A stretch of 49,095 nucleotides of DNA from Photobacterium frigidiphilum (GTDB lineage: Bacteria > Pseudomonadota > Gammaproteobacteria > Enterobacterales > Vibrionaceae): contig NZ_PYMJ01000039.1 of NCBI RefSeq assembly GCF_003025615.1, forward strand, positions 1 to 49,095, read 5' to 3'. Position 1 is the stretch's first letter. Each line of letters begins with the position of its first letter. A program made the translations under genes and the position numbers. Below, piece by piece: positions 27,108 through 33,944 of this stretch. The notes beneath the pieces were generated by a model, which made no database searches, was not told the DNA's origin, and saw only the letters and a program-made list of their open reading frames with translations.

Positions 27108-28121
27108 CTATTTTAGGGTGTAAGGAATACGAACAGTAAGTTGGAAGTCAGGGGCATCTGCTGTTAATCCTGCTGATGCACCAACATTGATGGTGGTATC
27201 ACGGCTAACAGCATAGTTAGCACCTACAGAAAGGGAATCTAACTGTAAAACTTTTGCATTAAAGTTTTCCACACCACTGACCTTTGATTTAAAGATTGTC
27301 TTGTGATTCAAGCCAAGGCTGAATGAGAACTTAGGGTTAACAGCAAAGCCCATACCGGCACCAAAAGAAATGGTATCTCCAAGATCAATGGATGCTTTTG
27401 TTCCCGCTAAATCCACATCATCTTCAATATTCCAGATATAGCTCGTATTCATGTAAATTACAGCAGGATCGATTGGCATTATCATCGTTAAGCCTGGCTC
27501 TATGCTTGGAAAGCCTGAGCCAGTTGGCAAATCATCAGGCGAACCTTCATAAGGTGAGTCGCCTGTTGTACTTTTGAAGCGTAAACTACCTATCCAATAA
27601 GGGGCGGTATTCATATTGAGTTGGTATTTAAACCCCGCCTCAATATCACCTAAACCATTTCCATCTAAATCAATTAATTTATCTTCTTCTTGTCCTATAC
27701 CAGCAGAACGCTCAGAAATTGAATCACTCCTATATACCCAAGGGATTCGCACTTCTACTTCTAATCGGTTTGTTATGCCGTAACGACCAGATAGACCAAA
27801 TGTTATTGTTGTTCTATCAATGTCACTCGCTTGTATTAACCCCACAATTAAAGAGGGTAGTACCGAGTAACCAACAACAGAGATAGTATTTGATGAATTT
27901 TGCGTATAAGACAGTGAGGAATCAATAACAAATGATCCCCTTGGTGTTAATACTCCTGGCTGTTCAAAAATATCTGCAACAGTTTGAACTCTTTTAGGTT
28001 TTTCTTCTTTAGTCTTTTTATTCGGTTCTGCATCCTTTGCTGGATCCTCAGCCGCTACTACAGCAGTACTAAAACATAAAGCAAGAAGCGCAATTAGGCT
28101 TTTATATTTGAATTCTTTCAC
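27108..28121 (-). CDS. FapF-like outer-membrane beta-barrel (putative amyloid exporter)
   Basis: A 337-residue protein. Signal peptide VKEFKYKSLIALLALCF, ending VVAAED, is followed by a short charged Lys/Glu segment (~25-50) and then PKRVQTVADIFEQPGVLTPR, with alternating beta-strand sequence to the terminal residues. VGYSVLPSLIVGLIQASDID and RYGITNRLEVEVRIPWVYR resemble FapF of the Pseudomonas functional amyloid system and the MetA-pathway-type barrel family. The N-terminal region is shorter than in Pseudomonas FapF, where a coiled coil plugs the pore. GTG at 28121 is chosen because GGGGA lies just upstream; the 23-codon extension to 28190 has no such site. It is divergent from the amyloid-like operon. 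A generic outer-membrane transporter is the alternative. Confidence 0.72.
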   Translation of the reverse strand: MKEFKYKSLIALLALCFSTAVVAAEDPAKDAEPNKKTKEEKPKRVQTVADIFEQPGVLTPRGSFVIDSSLSYTQNSSNTISVVGYSVLPSLIVGLIQASDIDRTTITFGLSGRYGITNRLEVEVRIPWVYRSDSISERSAGIGQEEDKLIDLDGNGLGDIEAGFKYQLNMNTAPYWIGSLRFKSTTGDSPYEGSPDDLPTGSGFPSIEPGLTMIMPIDPAVIYMNTSYIWNIEDDVDLAGTKASIDLGDTISFGAGMGFAVNPKFSFSLGLNHKTIFKSKVSGVENFNAKVLQLDSLSVGANYAVSRDTTINVGASAGLTADAPDFQLTVRIPYTLK

Positions 28122-28497
28122 GATTTCCCCACTTCGATACAAGGTAGTCCATAAAAAAATGTAAGTTGGTAACAAAAAAATACCAAGCAATAGAAAAAGA
28201 GTAGTAGATGATAAGTTAAGCTGTTAGTTATTTGTCTCAGAATAATGTCTTATATTTAAGATGGCGATGAAGCAGTCTTATAAATAATAAATGTAATATT
28301 TATGAGTTGCTGTATTTTTATTTGGAAATGTGAGTATATAAATTGTCGGAATTAAAATTAAGTTTTTATATTTAAAAAACTTTGAAGTTATCAAAAATAA
28401 TACAAGGCAGTGATTTTACAACACTACTATTAAGTTATCTCGCAGCACATTGCGGGTAACTATAAAAAAAACAACACAACATATTTGGAGTAACACT
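28122..28497. promoter_or_regulatory. Divergent control region of the amyloid-like locus
   Basis: About 375 bp of very AT-rich sequence between the FapF-like gene and the secreted-protein operon. It contains a small CGCA/TGCG dyad near 28441-28456 and no credible gene. The two operons are probably co-regulated from here; no VpsR or other operator could be assigned by eye. Confidence 0.5.
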
Positions 28498-29193
28498 ATG
28501 CGTAAAACTAATCTCGCACTTCTTGTGGCAGTTGTTGTTAGTTCACCAATAGCTCTGGCAAATTATTACCCACCTGCACCCGTGAATTCAGGGAACGATA
28601 ATACGGATATATACAAAAATGATGTTGGTAATAAGGATGTTGATATTGATAAAACAGATAGTCATGATCTTTATGTCGATGTTGATGATTCATTTAATCA
28701 TGAATCGAATTACGACACCACAACAGATACTGAGACAAATTATACCAAAAACATTAGCCGTGATTATGATAATGACACATTAACAATGAAGAATGTCAAT
28801 AATGATGAGAGTTACTATAACCAAGACAACAGCGATAATAGTACAGTTTGGAAAGATACTCTTAATGTAACTGAAGATATTAGCTGGGATATTAATTTAG
28901 AAGAGAACCATTATGTATCTACTTCTTATTTAAGTGGTTATGTTACTGACAACGAAGTGAAATATGGTGGTGCATGTTGTGACGGTGATGGTGGCAGTGG
29001 AGGTTATGGCCATGGTGGCGGTTATAATGATGATGATGGTGGCATGGGGGGTGACTTCTTTGTTGACCAGTCTAACTCTATGATGGACTCATTTAACGGT
29101 TCTTCCGGTATCAGCATGGCTGGTCAAAATGCGGGTAATAACTCAATGCTTCAGCAAAGTGCTAGCACAAATGCTGTTCTTGTTGGCTATTAA
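28498..29193 (+). CDS. Secreted Asp/Asn-rich protein with Cys-Cys and amyloid-type C-terminal motif (paralogue 1)
   Basis: A 231-residue protein. The signal peptide starts MRKTNLALLVAVVVSSP and ends ALA. The next ~130 residues are very rich in Asp, Asn, Thr and Ser (DNDTLTMKNVNND, NQDNSDNS). Then come YGGACCD, a Gly-rich spacer, and the C-terminal unit SSGISMAGQNAGNNSMLQQS with NAVLV. The only cysteines are the adjacent pair. The Gln/Asn-Gly-Asn-Asn pattern resembles the repeat units of Fap and curli amyloid subunits. GGAG ~9 nt upstream supports this start; a TTG reading from 28450 is unlikely. It is paralogous to 29775-30404 and is a probable extracellular or fibre component (inference). 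Confidence 0.72.
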   Translation: MRKTNLALLVAVVVSSPIALANYYPPAPVNSGNDNTDIYKNDVGNKDVDIDKTDSHDLYVDVDDSFNHESNYDTTTDTETNYTKNISRDYDNDTLTMKNVNNDESYYNQDNSDNSTVWKDTLNVTEDISWDINLEENHYVSTSYLSGYVTDNEVKYGGACCDGDGGSGGYGHGGGYNDDDGGMGGDFFVDQSNSMMDSFNGSSGISMAGQNAGNNSMLQQSASTNAVLVGY

Positions 29194-29237
29194 GATAATT
29201 ACTGGGGATTACTAAGTGTAATTCTCAGGAGGATGTT

Positions 29238-29570
29238 ATGAAATATTTAACACTGATAGTTGCAGTATTAATTACTTGTAGTGCTGCTGCAGATGAGTTG
29301 GATATTCTAGCAAGTTCTGAAATGCTAAGCGATACATCAATGAATCAATCTCGTGGCGGTCAATATGAGTTGAACATAGATGTAATGCATGCTGAATCAG
29401 ACATGTACGGTGATGTTCAAGGAAATGGTGCCTACAATAATACGACAGGTGCCAATATGATAACTGAGGGTGCATTTGGTGAGTCATCTGGTATTTTTAA
29501 TGTAGTTCAAAATACTGGTAATAATGTTCTTATCCAAAATGCAACTGTAGTGAACTTGACGTTGAAGTAA
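29238..29570 (+). CDS. Small secreted protein with double-glycine-like motif and amyloid-type tail
   Basis: A 110-residue protein with signal peptide MKYLTLIVAVLITCSAAA. After it, EMLSDTSMNQSRGG (GG at residues 40-41) resembles a bacteriocin-type leader end, with L(-12), S(-11) and M(-7). The rest ends in SSGIFNVVQNTGNNVLIQNA, the same Gln-Asn-x-Gly-Asn-Asn pattern as the neighbours. The signal-peptide Cys is preceded by Thr, a poor lipobox, so lipidation is unlikely. CAGGAGG lies just upstream, 45 bp after paralogue 1. A perfect hairpin follows at 29588-29612. It is a possible minor fibre subunit or nucleator (inference). Confidence 0.68.
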   Translation: MKYLTLIVAVLITCSAAADELDILASSEMLSDTSMNQSRGGQYELNIDVMHAESDMYGDVQGNGAYNNTTGANMITEGAFGESSGIFNVVQNTGNNVLIQNATVVNLTLK

Positions 29571-29587
29571 GCTGTTAGTGTATCTAA

Positions 29588-29612
29588 GCTGACATATAAA
29601 GAATATGTCAGC
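29588..29612 (+). other. Intercistronic 10-bp perfect stem-loop
   Basis: GCTGACATAT / ATATGTCAGC with a 5-nt loop and no T run. It is more likely an mRNA processing or stability element than a terminator. Confidence 0.5.
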
Positions 29613-29774
29613 GACGACTCTACAGACCATTAATTAGGGGTTGTTTTATAGGGACTAACATCATTACTTAATACATGATTGCTTTTTATAATTAGCATTG
29701 TGTCGAAAAGATATAAATAATAAACCCTATGTTTAAGTTATTACAATAATAAATGACATATTCGGAGTAATATC

Positions 29775-30404
29775 ATGCGTAAATCAAATATCGCACTATT
29801 AGTAGCAGTTGTATTCGCATCACCATTTGCATTAGCTGTTACACAAGACAGTGGTAATACCGTTAAAGTAATAGAAGAATCTTATAATACGGATGTTGAT
29901 GTTGATAAGGTAGATAGCCATGACAAAGACATCTATGTGACTAATGTTGGCAACACTGAATACAATGATACGGTCGATTATACAGACGAAACTAATACTG
30001 AAATCGATAAATCAAGTACTTATGATAACGATACATTAACCTTAAAAAATATTGGTAATGATAGAAGCGTTTGGAAACAAGATAACAGTGATAATTCGAT
30101 GAATTCAACTTATGACACTACAATGGACTACACAGAAAGTTGGGATGTCAACATAGAGATCGATACGTATATGTCGGCTGCAGAATTAGATGGCGCAGTT
30201 ATGGGCTCAAAAGTGACATATGGTGGTGCATGTTGCGATAGTGGGGGCAGTGGAGAAGGTGGTGATTTTACAGTTAATCAAACGAACTCTATGTCTAGCT
30301 CCTTTGGTGATTCTTCGGGTATCAATATTGCGGGTCAGAACGTAGGTAATAACGCGTTGGTACAGCAAACTACAAGTACAAATGCGGCTTTGGTTTCCCC
30401 TTAG
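29775..30404 (+). CDS. Secreted Asp/Asn-rich protein with Cys-Cys and amyloid-type C-terminal motif (paralogue 2)
   Basis: A 209-residue paralogue of 28498-29193 with a near-identical signal peptide (MRKSNIALLVAVVFASP, ending ALA), YDNDTLTLKNIGND, QDNSDNS, YGGACCD, a shorter Gly-rich spacer, GGDFTVNQTNSM and the C-terminal unit SSGINIAGQNVGNNALVQQT. Cys-Cys is again the only cysteine content. The upstream CATATTCGGAGTAAT parallels the ribosome-site region of paralogue 1, so the duplication included the leader. A 200-bp gap separates it from the preceding small gene, leaving room for its own promoter. Confidence 0.72.
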   Translation: MRKSNIALLVAVVFASPFALAVTQDSGNTVKVIEESYNTDVDVDKVDSHDKDIYVTNVGNTEYNDTVDYTDETNTEIDKSSTYDNDTLTLKNIGNDRSVWKQDNSDNSMNSTYDTTMDYTESWDVNIEIDTYMSAAELDGAVMGSKVTYGGACCDSGGSGEGGDFTVNQTNSMSSSFGDSSGINIAGQNVGNNALVQQTTSTNAALVSP

Positions 30405-30422
30405 TCAATATCGTTATTTGTT

Positions 30423-30440
30423 AAGGGCCTTAGGGCCCTT
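30423..30440 (+). terminator. Attenuator-like hairpin before the C39 peptidase gene
   Basis: AAGGGCC / GGCCCTT stem with a 4-nt loop, followed by ATTAGTTTCTT, a weak T-rich tract. It may reduce expression of the peptidase gene relative to the structural genes. Confidence 0.5.
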
Positions 30441-30568
30441 ATTAGTTTCTTAAGATTGTTATAAATGAGACAAAAATTTTAATCAATTAGTTAATACTTA
30501 AGATATAAATACATTAAATAAATTGTATGTTAAAAACTACGATTTGTTTGAGCATATAACATAATGGT

Positions 30569-31249
30569 ATGTTTATGAAAACGTCTCTGCTTATTATTGC
30601 TGGTTTTTTTCTTAGTTCATCAGTTTTTGCTCTCGATTATTTTCCGAGTAGAGGAGCATATAATGTCAAAGTTAAGAGCTACCAAGAGAAAGTTTTTGGC
30701 GATGTGCAAAGGCAACAATATGACTTTAGTTGCGGTTCTGCGGCTGTTGCATCGTTATTAACTTATCATTATGGTTTAGAAACATCCGAAAATTCTGTAT
30801 TTGAATATATGTTCAAATACGGAGATAAAGAAAAAATAGAGCAACAGGGTTTTTCCATGTTAGATATGAAAAAATATCTGGAAGCTCAAGGGCTAACGGC
30901 AAATGGATATAAGTTACCGTTAATGAAGTTAAAGAAATTAGGCGTTCCAGGAATTACAATAGTAAACTTTGATGGCTATATGCATTTTGTTGTAATAAAA
31001 GGTATGAATAGCAGTCAAGTTATACTCGGAGACCCCTCTCGGGGCACACTAACAATGGACATCGATGATTTCGAAGCAGGTTACAAAGGATTAGTATTAT
31101 TAGTTAAAAATAACGTTAAAGTTGGCAAAGAAAGTTTCATAAAACAAGAAAATTATAGTATATACACGCCCTCTCCTGTTTCAGAGGCTGTAATTAGAGA
31201 ATCACTTGCAACCTTTAGTATTACTCTACCTGGGGCAAATGATTATTAG
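30569..31249 (+). CDS. Periplasmic C39-family cysteine peptidase (FapD-like)
   Basis: A 226-residue stand-alone C39 peptidase with an export signal (MKTSLLIIAGFFLSSSVFA), so it should act in the periplasm. The catalytic set is visible: oxyanion Gln in RQQYDFSCGSAAVASLL (Q49 or Q50, C55), His in YMHFVVIKG (H139) and Asp in ILGDPSRGT (D155). It has no ABC-transporter membrane or ATPase part, unlike bacteriocin exporters. In the Pseudomonas fap operon FapD is a peptidase of this type. The next gene starts 8 bp later and carries a textbook double-glycine motif, which makes it a candidate substrate. Two ATG codons (30569, 30575) are possible starts; no strong ribosome site was seen. Confidence 0.82.
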   Translation: MFMKTSLLIIAGFFLSSSVFALDYFPSRGAYNVKVKSYQEKVFGDVQRQQYDFSCGSAAVASLLTYHYGLETSENSVFEYMFKYGDKEKIEQQGFSMLDMKKYLEAQGLTANGYKLPLMKLKKLGVPGITIVNFDGYMHFVVIKGMNSSQVILGDPSRGTLTMDIDDFEAGYKGLVLLVKNNVKVGKESFIKQENYSIYTPSPVSEAVIRESLATFSITLPGANDY

Positions 31250-31257
31250 AGGCTAGT

Positions 31258-31761
31258 ATGAAAAAAACATCAAAATGGTTTTTTGCATCTGTAATAGGAG
31301 GTGCGGCCTTTTGGGCTAGCGCATCAATAAATCACGAGACTATAGATGATTTTGGTTTACTTACAATGAGTGAAACTGAAATGTCATCGATAAGAGGTGG
31401 TTTTGTATCCATTAATGATACATTGATTAATATTGGATTATCTATCTCGACAGCGCTAAATGGTGAAAAGGTATTTACCTCCTATATCGCAGATCTAACG
31501 ATAGATAATGGGGTGCTAACATCCTCCTCATCATCATCTGTTAAACCTGTAAGTGTAGTCCAAAATGGTGAAGGCAATACAGCACCAGAAATGATAAGTA
31601 TTGATACTGGTAGTATCGCGAGTATTATTCAAAATACAAATGATAATACAACGATACGAGTAGAAACGCAGTTAGATATACAGGCTGATGTGAATAGCTT
31701 TATTGAAAGACAAGTTATTTACAATAGGATAGAGAATTCTATTTTGTATTCTTCTTATTGA
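31258..31761 (+). CDS. Secreted protein with bacteriocin-type double-glycine leader motif
   Basis: A 167-residue protein. The signal peptide starts MKKTSKWFFASVIGG and ends ASA. At residues 37-48, MSETEMSSIRGG fits the C39 substrate leader consensus LSxxELxxIxGG at every fixed position, allowing Met for Leu. Cleavage would leave ~119 residues that contain a Ser run, SVVQNGEGNTAPE and SIIQNTNDNTTIRVETQLDI, amyloid-type Gln-Asn patterns more degenerate than in the other subunits. It is tightly linked to the peptidase gene (8-bp gap). A terminator follows. Role unknown: minor subunit, chaperone or nucleator (inference). Confidence 0.7.
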   Translation: MKKTSKWFFASVIGGAAFWASASINHETIDDFGLLTMSETEMSSIRGGFVSINDTLINIGLSISTALNGEKVFTSYIADLTIDNGVLTSSSSSSVKPVSVVQNGEGNTAPEMISIDTGSIASIIQNTNDNTTIRVETQLDIQADVNSFIERQVIYNRIENSILYSSY

Positions 31762-31792
31762 TTGAAATTATTATGGTTCGTACATTTACAAT

Positions 31793-31828
31793 AAGGCATG
31801 GTGATTTATTACTGTGCCTTTTTTTTGT
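31793..31828 (+). terminator. Terminator of the amyloid-like operon
   Basis: AAGGCA / TGCCTT stem with a long loop, followed by an uninterrupted T run, 30 bp after the last gene. Confidence 0.7.
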
Positions 31829-32096
31829 TTTTATTACTGTGCTTTTTTTGTTATTTTTTATTATGTAGTAGTGTTGTTGATGAAAATATTCATAATTTAT
31901 TATAAATTAGAGGAACTTTTCAAATTGAATAAGTCTCTGATTTAGTAGGTCTATTTTTAATATTGATTTAAATGTCACATAAATAGGCTGTTTAAGAGTC
32001 ACTTTCTTACTTCTGATACCCTACATACGTGTCATTTATTGCCTATATTCTTAATACATTAAAAATAATATGTACATTGATAGTGTGGTGATTTCG
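31829..32096 (+). promoter_or_regulatory. Upstream region of the vpsR-like gene
   Basis: About 270 bp, very AT-rich, with no gene. It presumably holds the vpsR promoter; no element was assigned with confidence. Confidence 0.4.
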
Positions 32097-33446
32097 ATGG
32101 TGACTCAATCTAAAAATAAATCAATAAATGGTCGTCTTGTTGCAATTGGTTGTAATTATGAACCTTGGATTGCGCTTCTTGAACAATCAGGATGGAAAAC
32201 GCATTGTTGTTATGACCTTAGGACAGCAGATGCAATACTAGAAGAGTACAGCCCATGCATATGCATTGTTGATTTAAGCAATAACGATTTTAGCTTAAAT
32301 AGTATTTCTTTGAGGGCAAATAAAACTAAGCAAGTACGTTGGATTGCACTAATTAAAAAAGAGCAGCTAGAAACGGATGTTATCTGTCAGTTTATTAATA
32401 ATTATTGTGTCGATTACTTTTCAATGCCGATCCCTAGCACCTTACTCTTAGACACTGTCGGACATCAACTTGGTATGCTTGAGATAGAAGCAAGAACTTG
32501 GGTTGAGGTAACGTCACAGCACGATATGGGACTGTATGGTGACTCTAAATCGGTGAAGCAACTTCGTGATATGGTTAGACGTGTAGCATCAACAGAAGTG
32601 AATGTTTTTCTTACTGGTGAAAATGGTACAGGGAAAGAACTTATCGCGAAATCAATTCATAATTTGTCTAAGCGTAAAAATGCACCTTTTATTAATGTTA
32701 ATTGCGGTTCACTAACATCAGATGAAGAGAAAATTGCTTTTTTAAATTCGGCAACAAAACTTCATGATGATGAAAAGCCCAAATTTAATGGTACTATTTT
32801 ACTCGATAATGTTGAAGAATTGTCAAAAGAACTACAAGATGAATTGCTAAGATATTTACAGGCACCTGCAGGGGAGTCTATAAATGAAGACGTAAATTGC
32901 GATATACGTATTGTCGTTTCATCAAGTGCAGATCTTGAAACTGCAGTTGCTAACGGTGAATTTAGTAAAGAGCTCTACTATCGCTTGAATGTGTTCCATA
33001 TTAAAGTGCCGACTCTTAGAGAGCGTGGTTCTGATATTTATCTTTTAGCAGAAAAATTTTTAGGTCAATTTTCTAATGAATATAATACATTAGCATCGAG
33101 TTTCTCTGAAGACTCTAAGCAGTTACTCTTACGCTATAGTTGGCCTGGTAATGTAAGAGAGTTAATGAATCAAGTAAAGCGTGCAGCATTGCTTGCTGAG
33201 GGTAGCGAAGTAAAAGCTGAGCATTTTGATTTGCCAAGTAAATCTAACCTTAAGCAAAGCTTGCGTAATATTAAAGATGAAGCGGAAAAAGATGTATTAG
33301 TCGCTGTACTTGAAACACACCGTGGTCAAGTCGCTTCAGCGGCCAAAGATCTGGGTGTATCTCGCGCTACAATGTATCGTCTATTAAATAAACACAATAT
33401 AGTTCCTGATGTTCGATATTATAATAATGGGCAAATGGGTGAATAG
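32097..33446 (+). CDS. vpsR: VpsR-type transcriptional regulator
   Basis: A 449-residue NtrC-family architecture: receiver domain with Asp in CICIVDLSNND (D59 counting from 32097), AAA+ domain with Walker A GENGTGKE (174-181), and a Fis-type helix-turn-helix (VASAAKDLGVSRATMYRLLN). The sigma-54-contacting GAFTGA loop is missing: residues 205-233 run straight from CGSLTSDEEK to NGTILLDN. The Walker B acidic pair is altered (LLDNV instead of LLDEI). Both changes fit VpsR, which activates with sigma-70 polymerase and c-di-GMP, and D59 is the receiver position I recall for VpsR. GTGGTGA upstream and the D59 numbering favour 32097 over ATG at 32070. It probably controls biofilm genes, perhaps the adjacent locus. 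Confidence 0.8.
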   Translation: MVTQSKNKSINGRLVAIGCNYEPWIALLEQSGWKTHCCYDLRTADAILEEYSPCICIVDLSNNDFSLNSISLRANKTKQVRWIALIKKEQLETDVICQFINNYCVDYFSMPIPSTLLLDTVGHQLGMLEIEARTWVEVTSQHDMGLYGDSKSVKQLRDMVRRVASTEVNVFLTGENGTGKELIAKSIHNLSKRKNAPFINVNCGSLTSDEEKIAFLNSATKLHDDEKPKFNGTILLDNVEELSKELQDELLRYLQAPAGESINEDVNCDIRIVVSSSADLETAVANGEFSKELYYRLNVFHIKVPTLRERGSDIYLLAEKFLGQFSNEYNTLASSFSEDSKQLLLRYSWPGNVRELMNQVKRAALLAEGSEVKAEHFDLPSKSNLKQSLRNIKDEAEKDVLVAVLETHRGQVASAAKDLGVSRATMYRLLNKHNIVPDVRYYNNGQMGE

Positions 33447-33463
33447 TTTTATTCCGATTCAAT

Positions 33464-33494
33464 GAAAAAAAGCTCGATTAATCGAGCTTTTTTT
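33464..33494. terminator. Terminator between the vpsR-like gene and the small acidic ORF
   Basis: AAAAAGCTCGATTAATCGAG continues into CTTTTT as a perfect palindrome with T run and A run on opposite sides; it works in both directions between convergent genes. Confidence 0.8.
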
Positions 33495-33512
33495 ATGAAT
33501 ATTCAACGACAA

Positions 33513-33644
33513 TTAATTTAAAATAATAATATCGTCATCATATTCGTTGTATTCATCTTGCATCAGATATAAATCATTCGGCTGAATAACTAAGAGTTCA
33601 TCTTCAGTCGGCACTACCAAAGTGTTTTTGTTTAAAGCATCCAT
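33513..33644 (-). CDS. 43-residue acidic mini-protein
   Basis: It begins MDALNKNTLVVPTEDELLVI and ends in YDDDIIILN: 11 acidic residues against a single lysine, with no Cys, signal peptide or membrane segment. A strong ribosome site (AAGGAAGAAG) lies ~4 nt before the ATG, and a terminator follows the stop codon, so expression is plausible. Function unknown; no modification enzyme that would suggest a peptide natural product is nearby. Upstream DNA carries two dyads (33711-33725, 33774-33791). Confidence 0.55.
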   Translation of the reverse strand: MDALNKNTLVVPTEDELLVIQPNDLYLMQDEYNEYDDDIIILN

Positions 33645-33710
33645 AATCTTCTTCCTTTTTATTTATGTTTCTTCCATTAATTATAAGATGTCGTCATCGA
33701 ATCATATGAA

Positions 33711-33725
33711 ATGTTGATTCAACAT
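33711..33725. promoter_or_regulatory. 15-bp dyad upstream of the mini-protein gene
   Basis: ATGTTGATTCAACAT is a perfect palindrome around a central base. It lies 67 bp upstream of the mini-protein start. Possible operator; the binding protein is unknown. Confidence 0.35.
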
Positions 33726-33773
33726 CTATATGCTCAATAGTCGTGATTGAAAATGACAGCATTGTGAAAGGTT

Positions 33774-33791
33774 GATTGTGATCTCACAATC
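33774..33791. promoter_or_regulatory. 18-bp dyad upstream of the mini-protein gene
   Basis: GATTGTGATCTCACAATC is a perfect palindrome. The half-sites look CRP-like (TGTGA/TCACA), but the spacing of 2 bp instead of 6 argues against CRP. Several TGATTG repeats surround it. Confidence 0.35.
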
Positions 33792-33944
33792 GGTTTGATT
33801 TTGATTGTTTTATAAACAAATTATGATTGTTACTCTATTTTTAACGTCTTCTTTTTTTATTAATACAGTGTGGCTGTAAGTGACGTAGAAGGGTTTTTTA
33901 TGGCATATTGAGTTTATTCTGAATCTTGAGGGCGCTTATAGAAG

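Noticed and set aside
28981..29055. Gly-Gly in the Gly-rich linkers of the acidic paralogues as C39 cleavage sites
   Set aside because: The surrounding residues do not match the leader consensus (no hydrophobic -4, -7, -12 pattern); they look like flexible linkers.
30569..31761. Reading the C39 peptidase and GG-motif protein as a bacteriocin export system
   Set aside because: No ABC transporter, accessory protein or immunity gene is present, and both proteins carry Sec signals; the Fap-like context explains them better.
32097..33446. Sigma-54-dependent activator
   Set aside because: The GAFTGA loop is absent and Walker B is altered, so it should not remodel sigma-54 polymerase.
33774..33791. 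CRP binding site
   Set aside because: TGTGA and TCACA half-sites are only 2 bp apart instead of 6.
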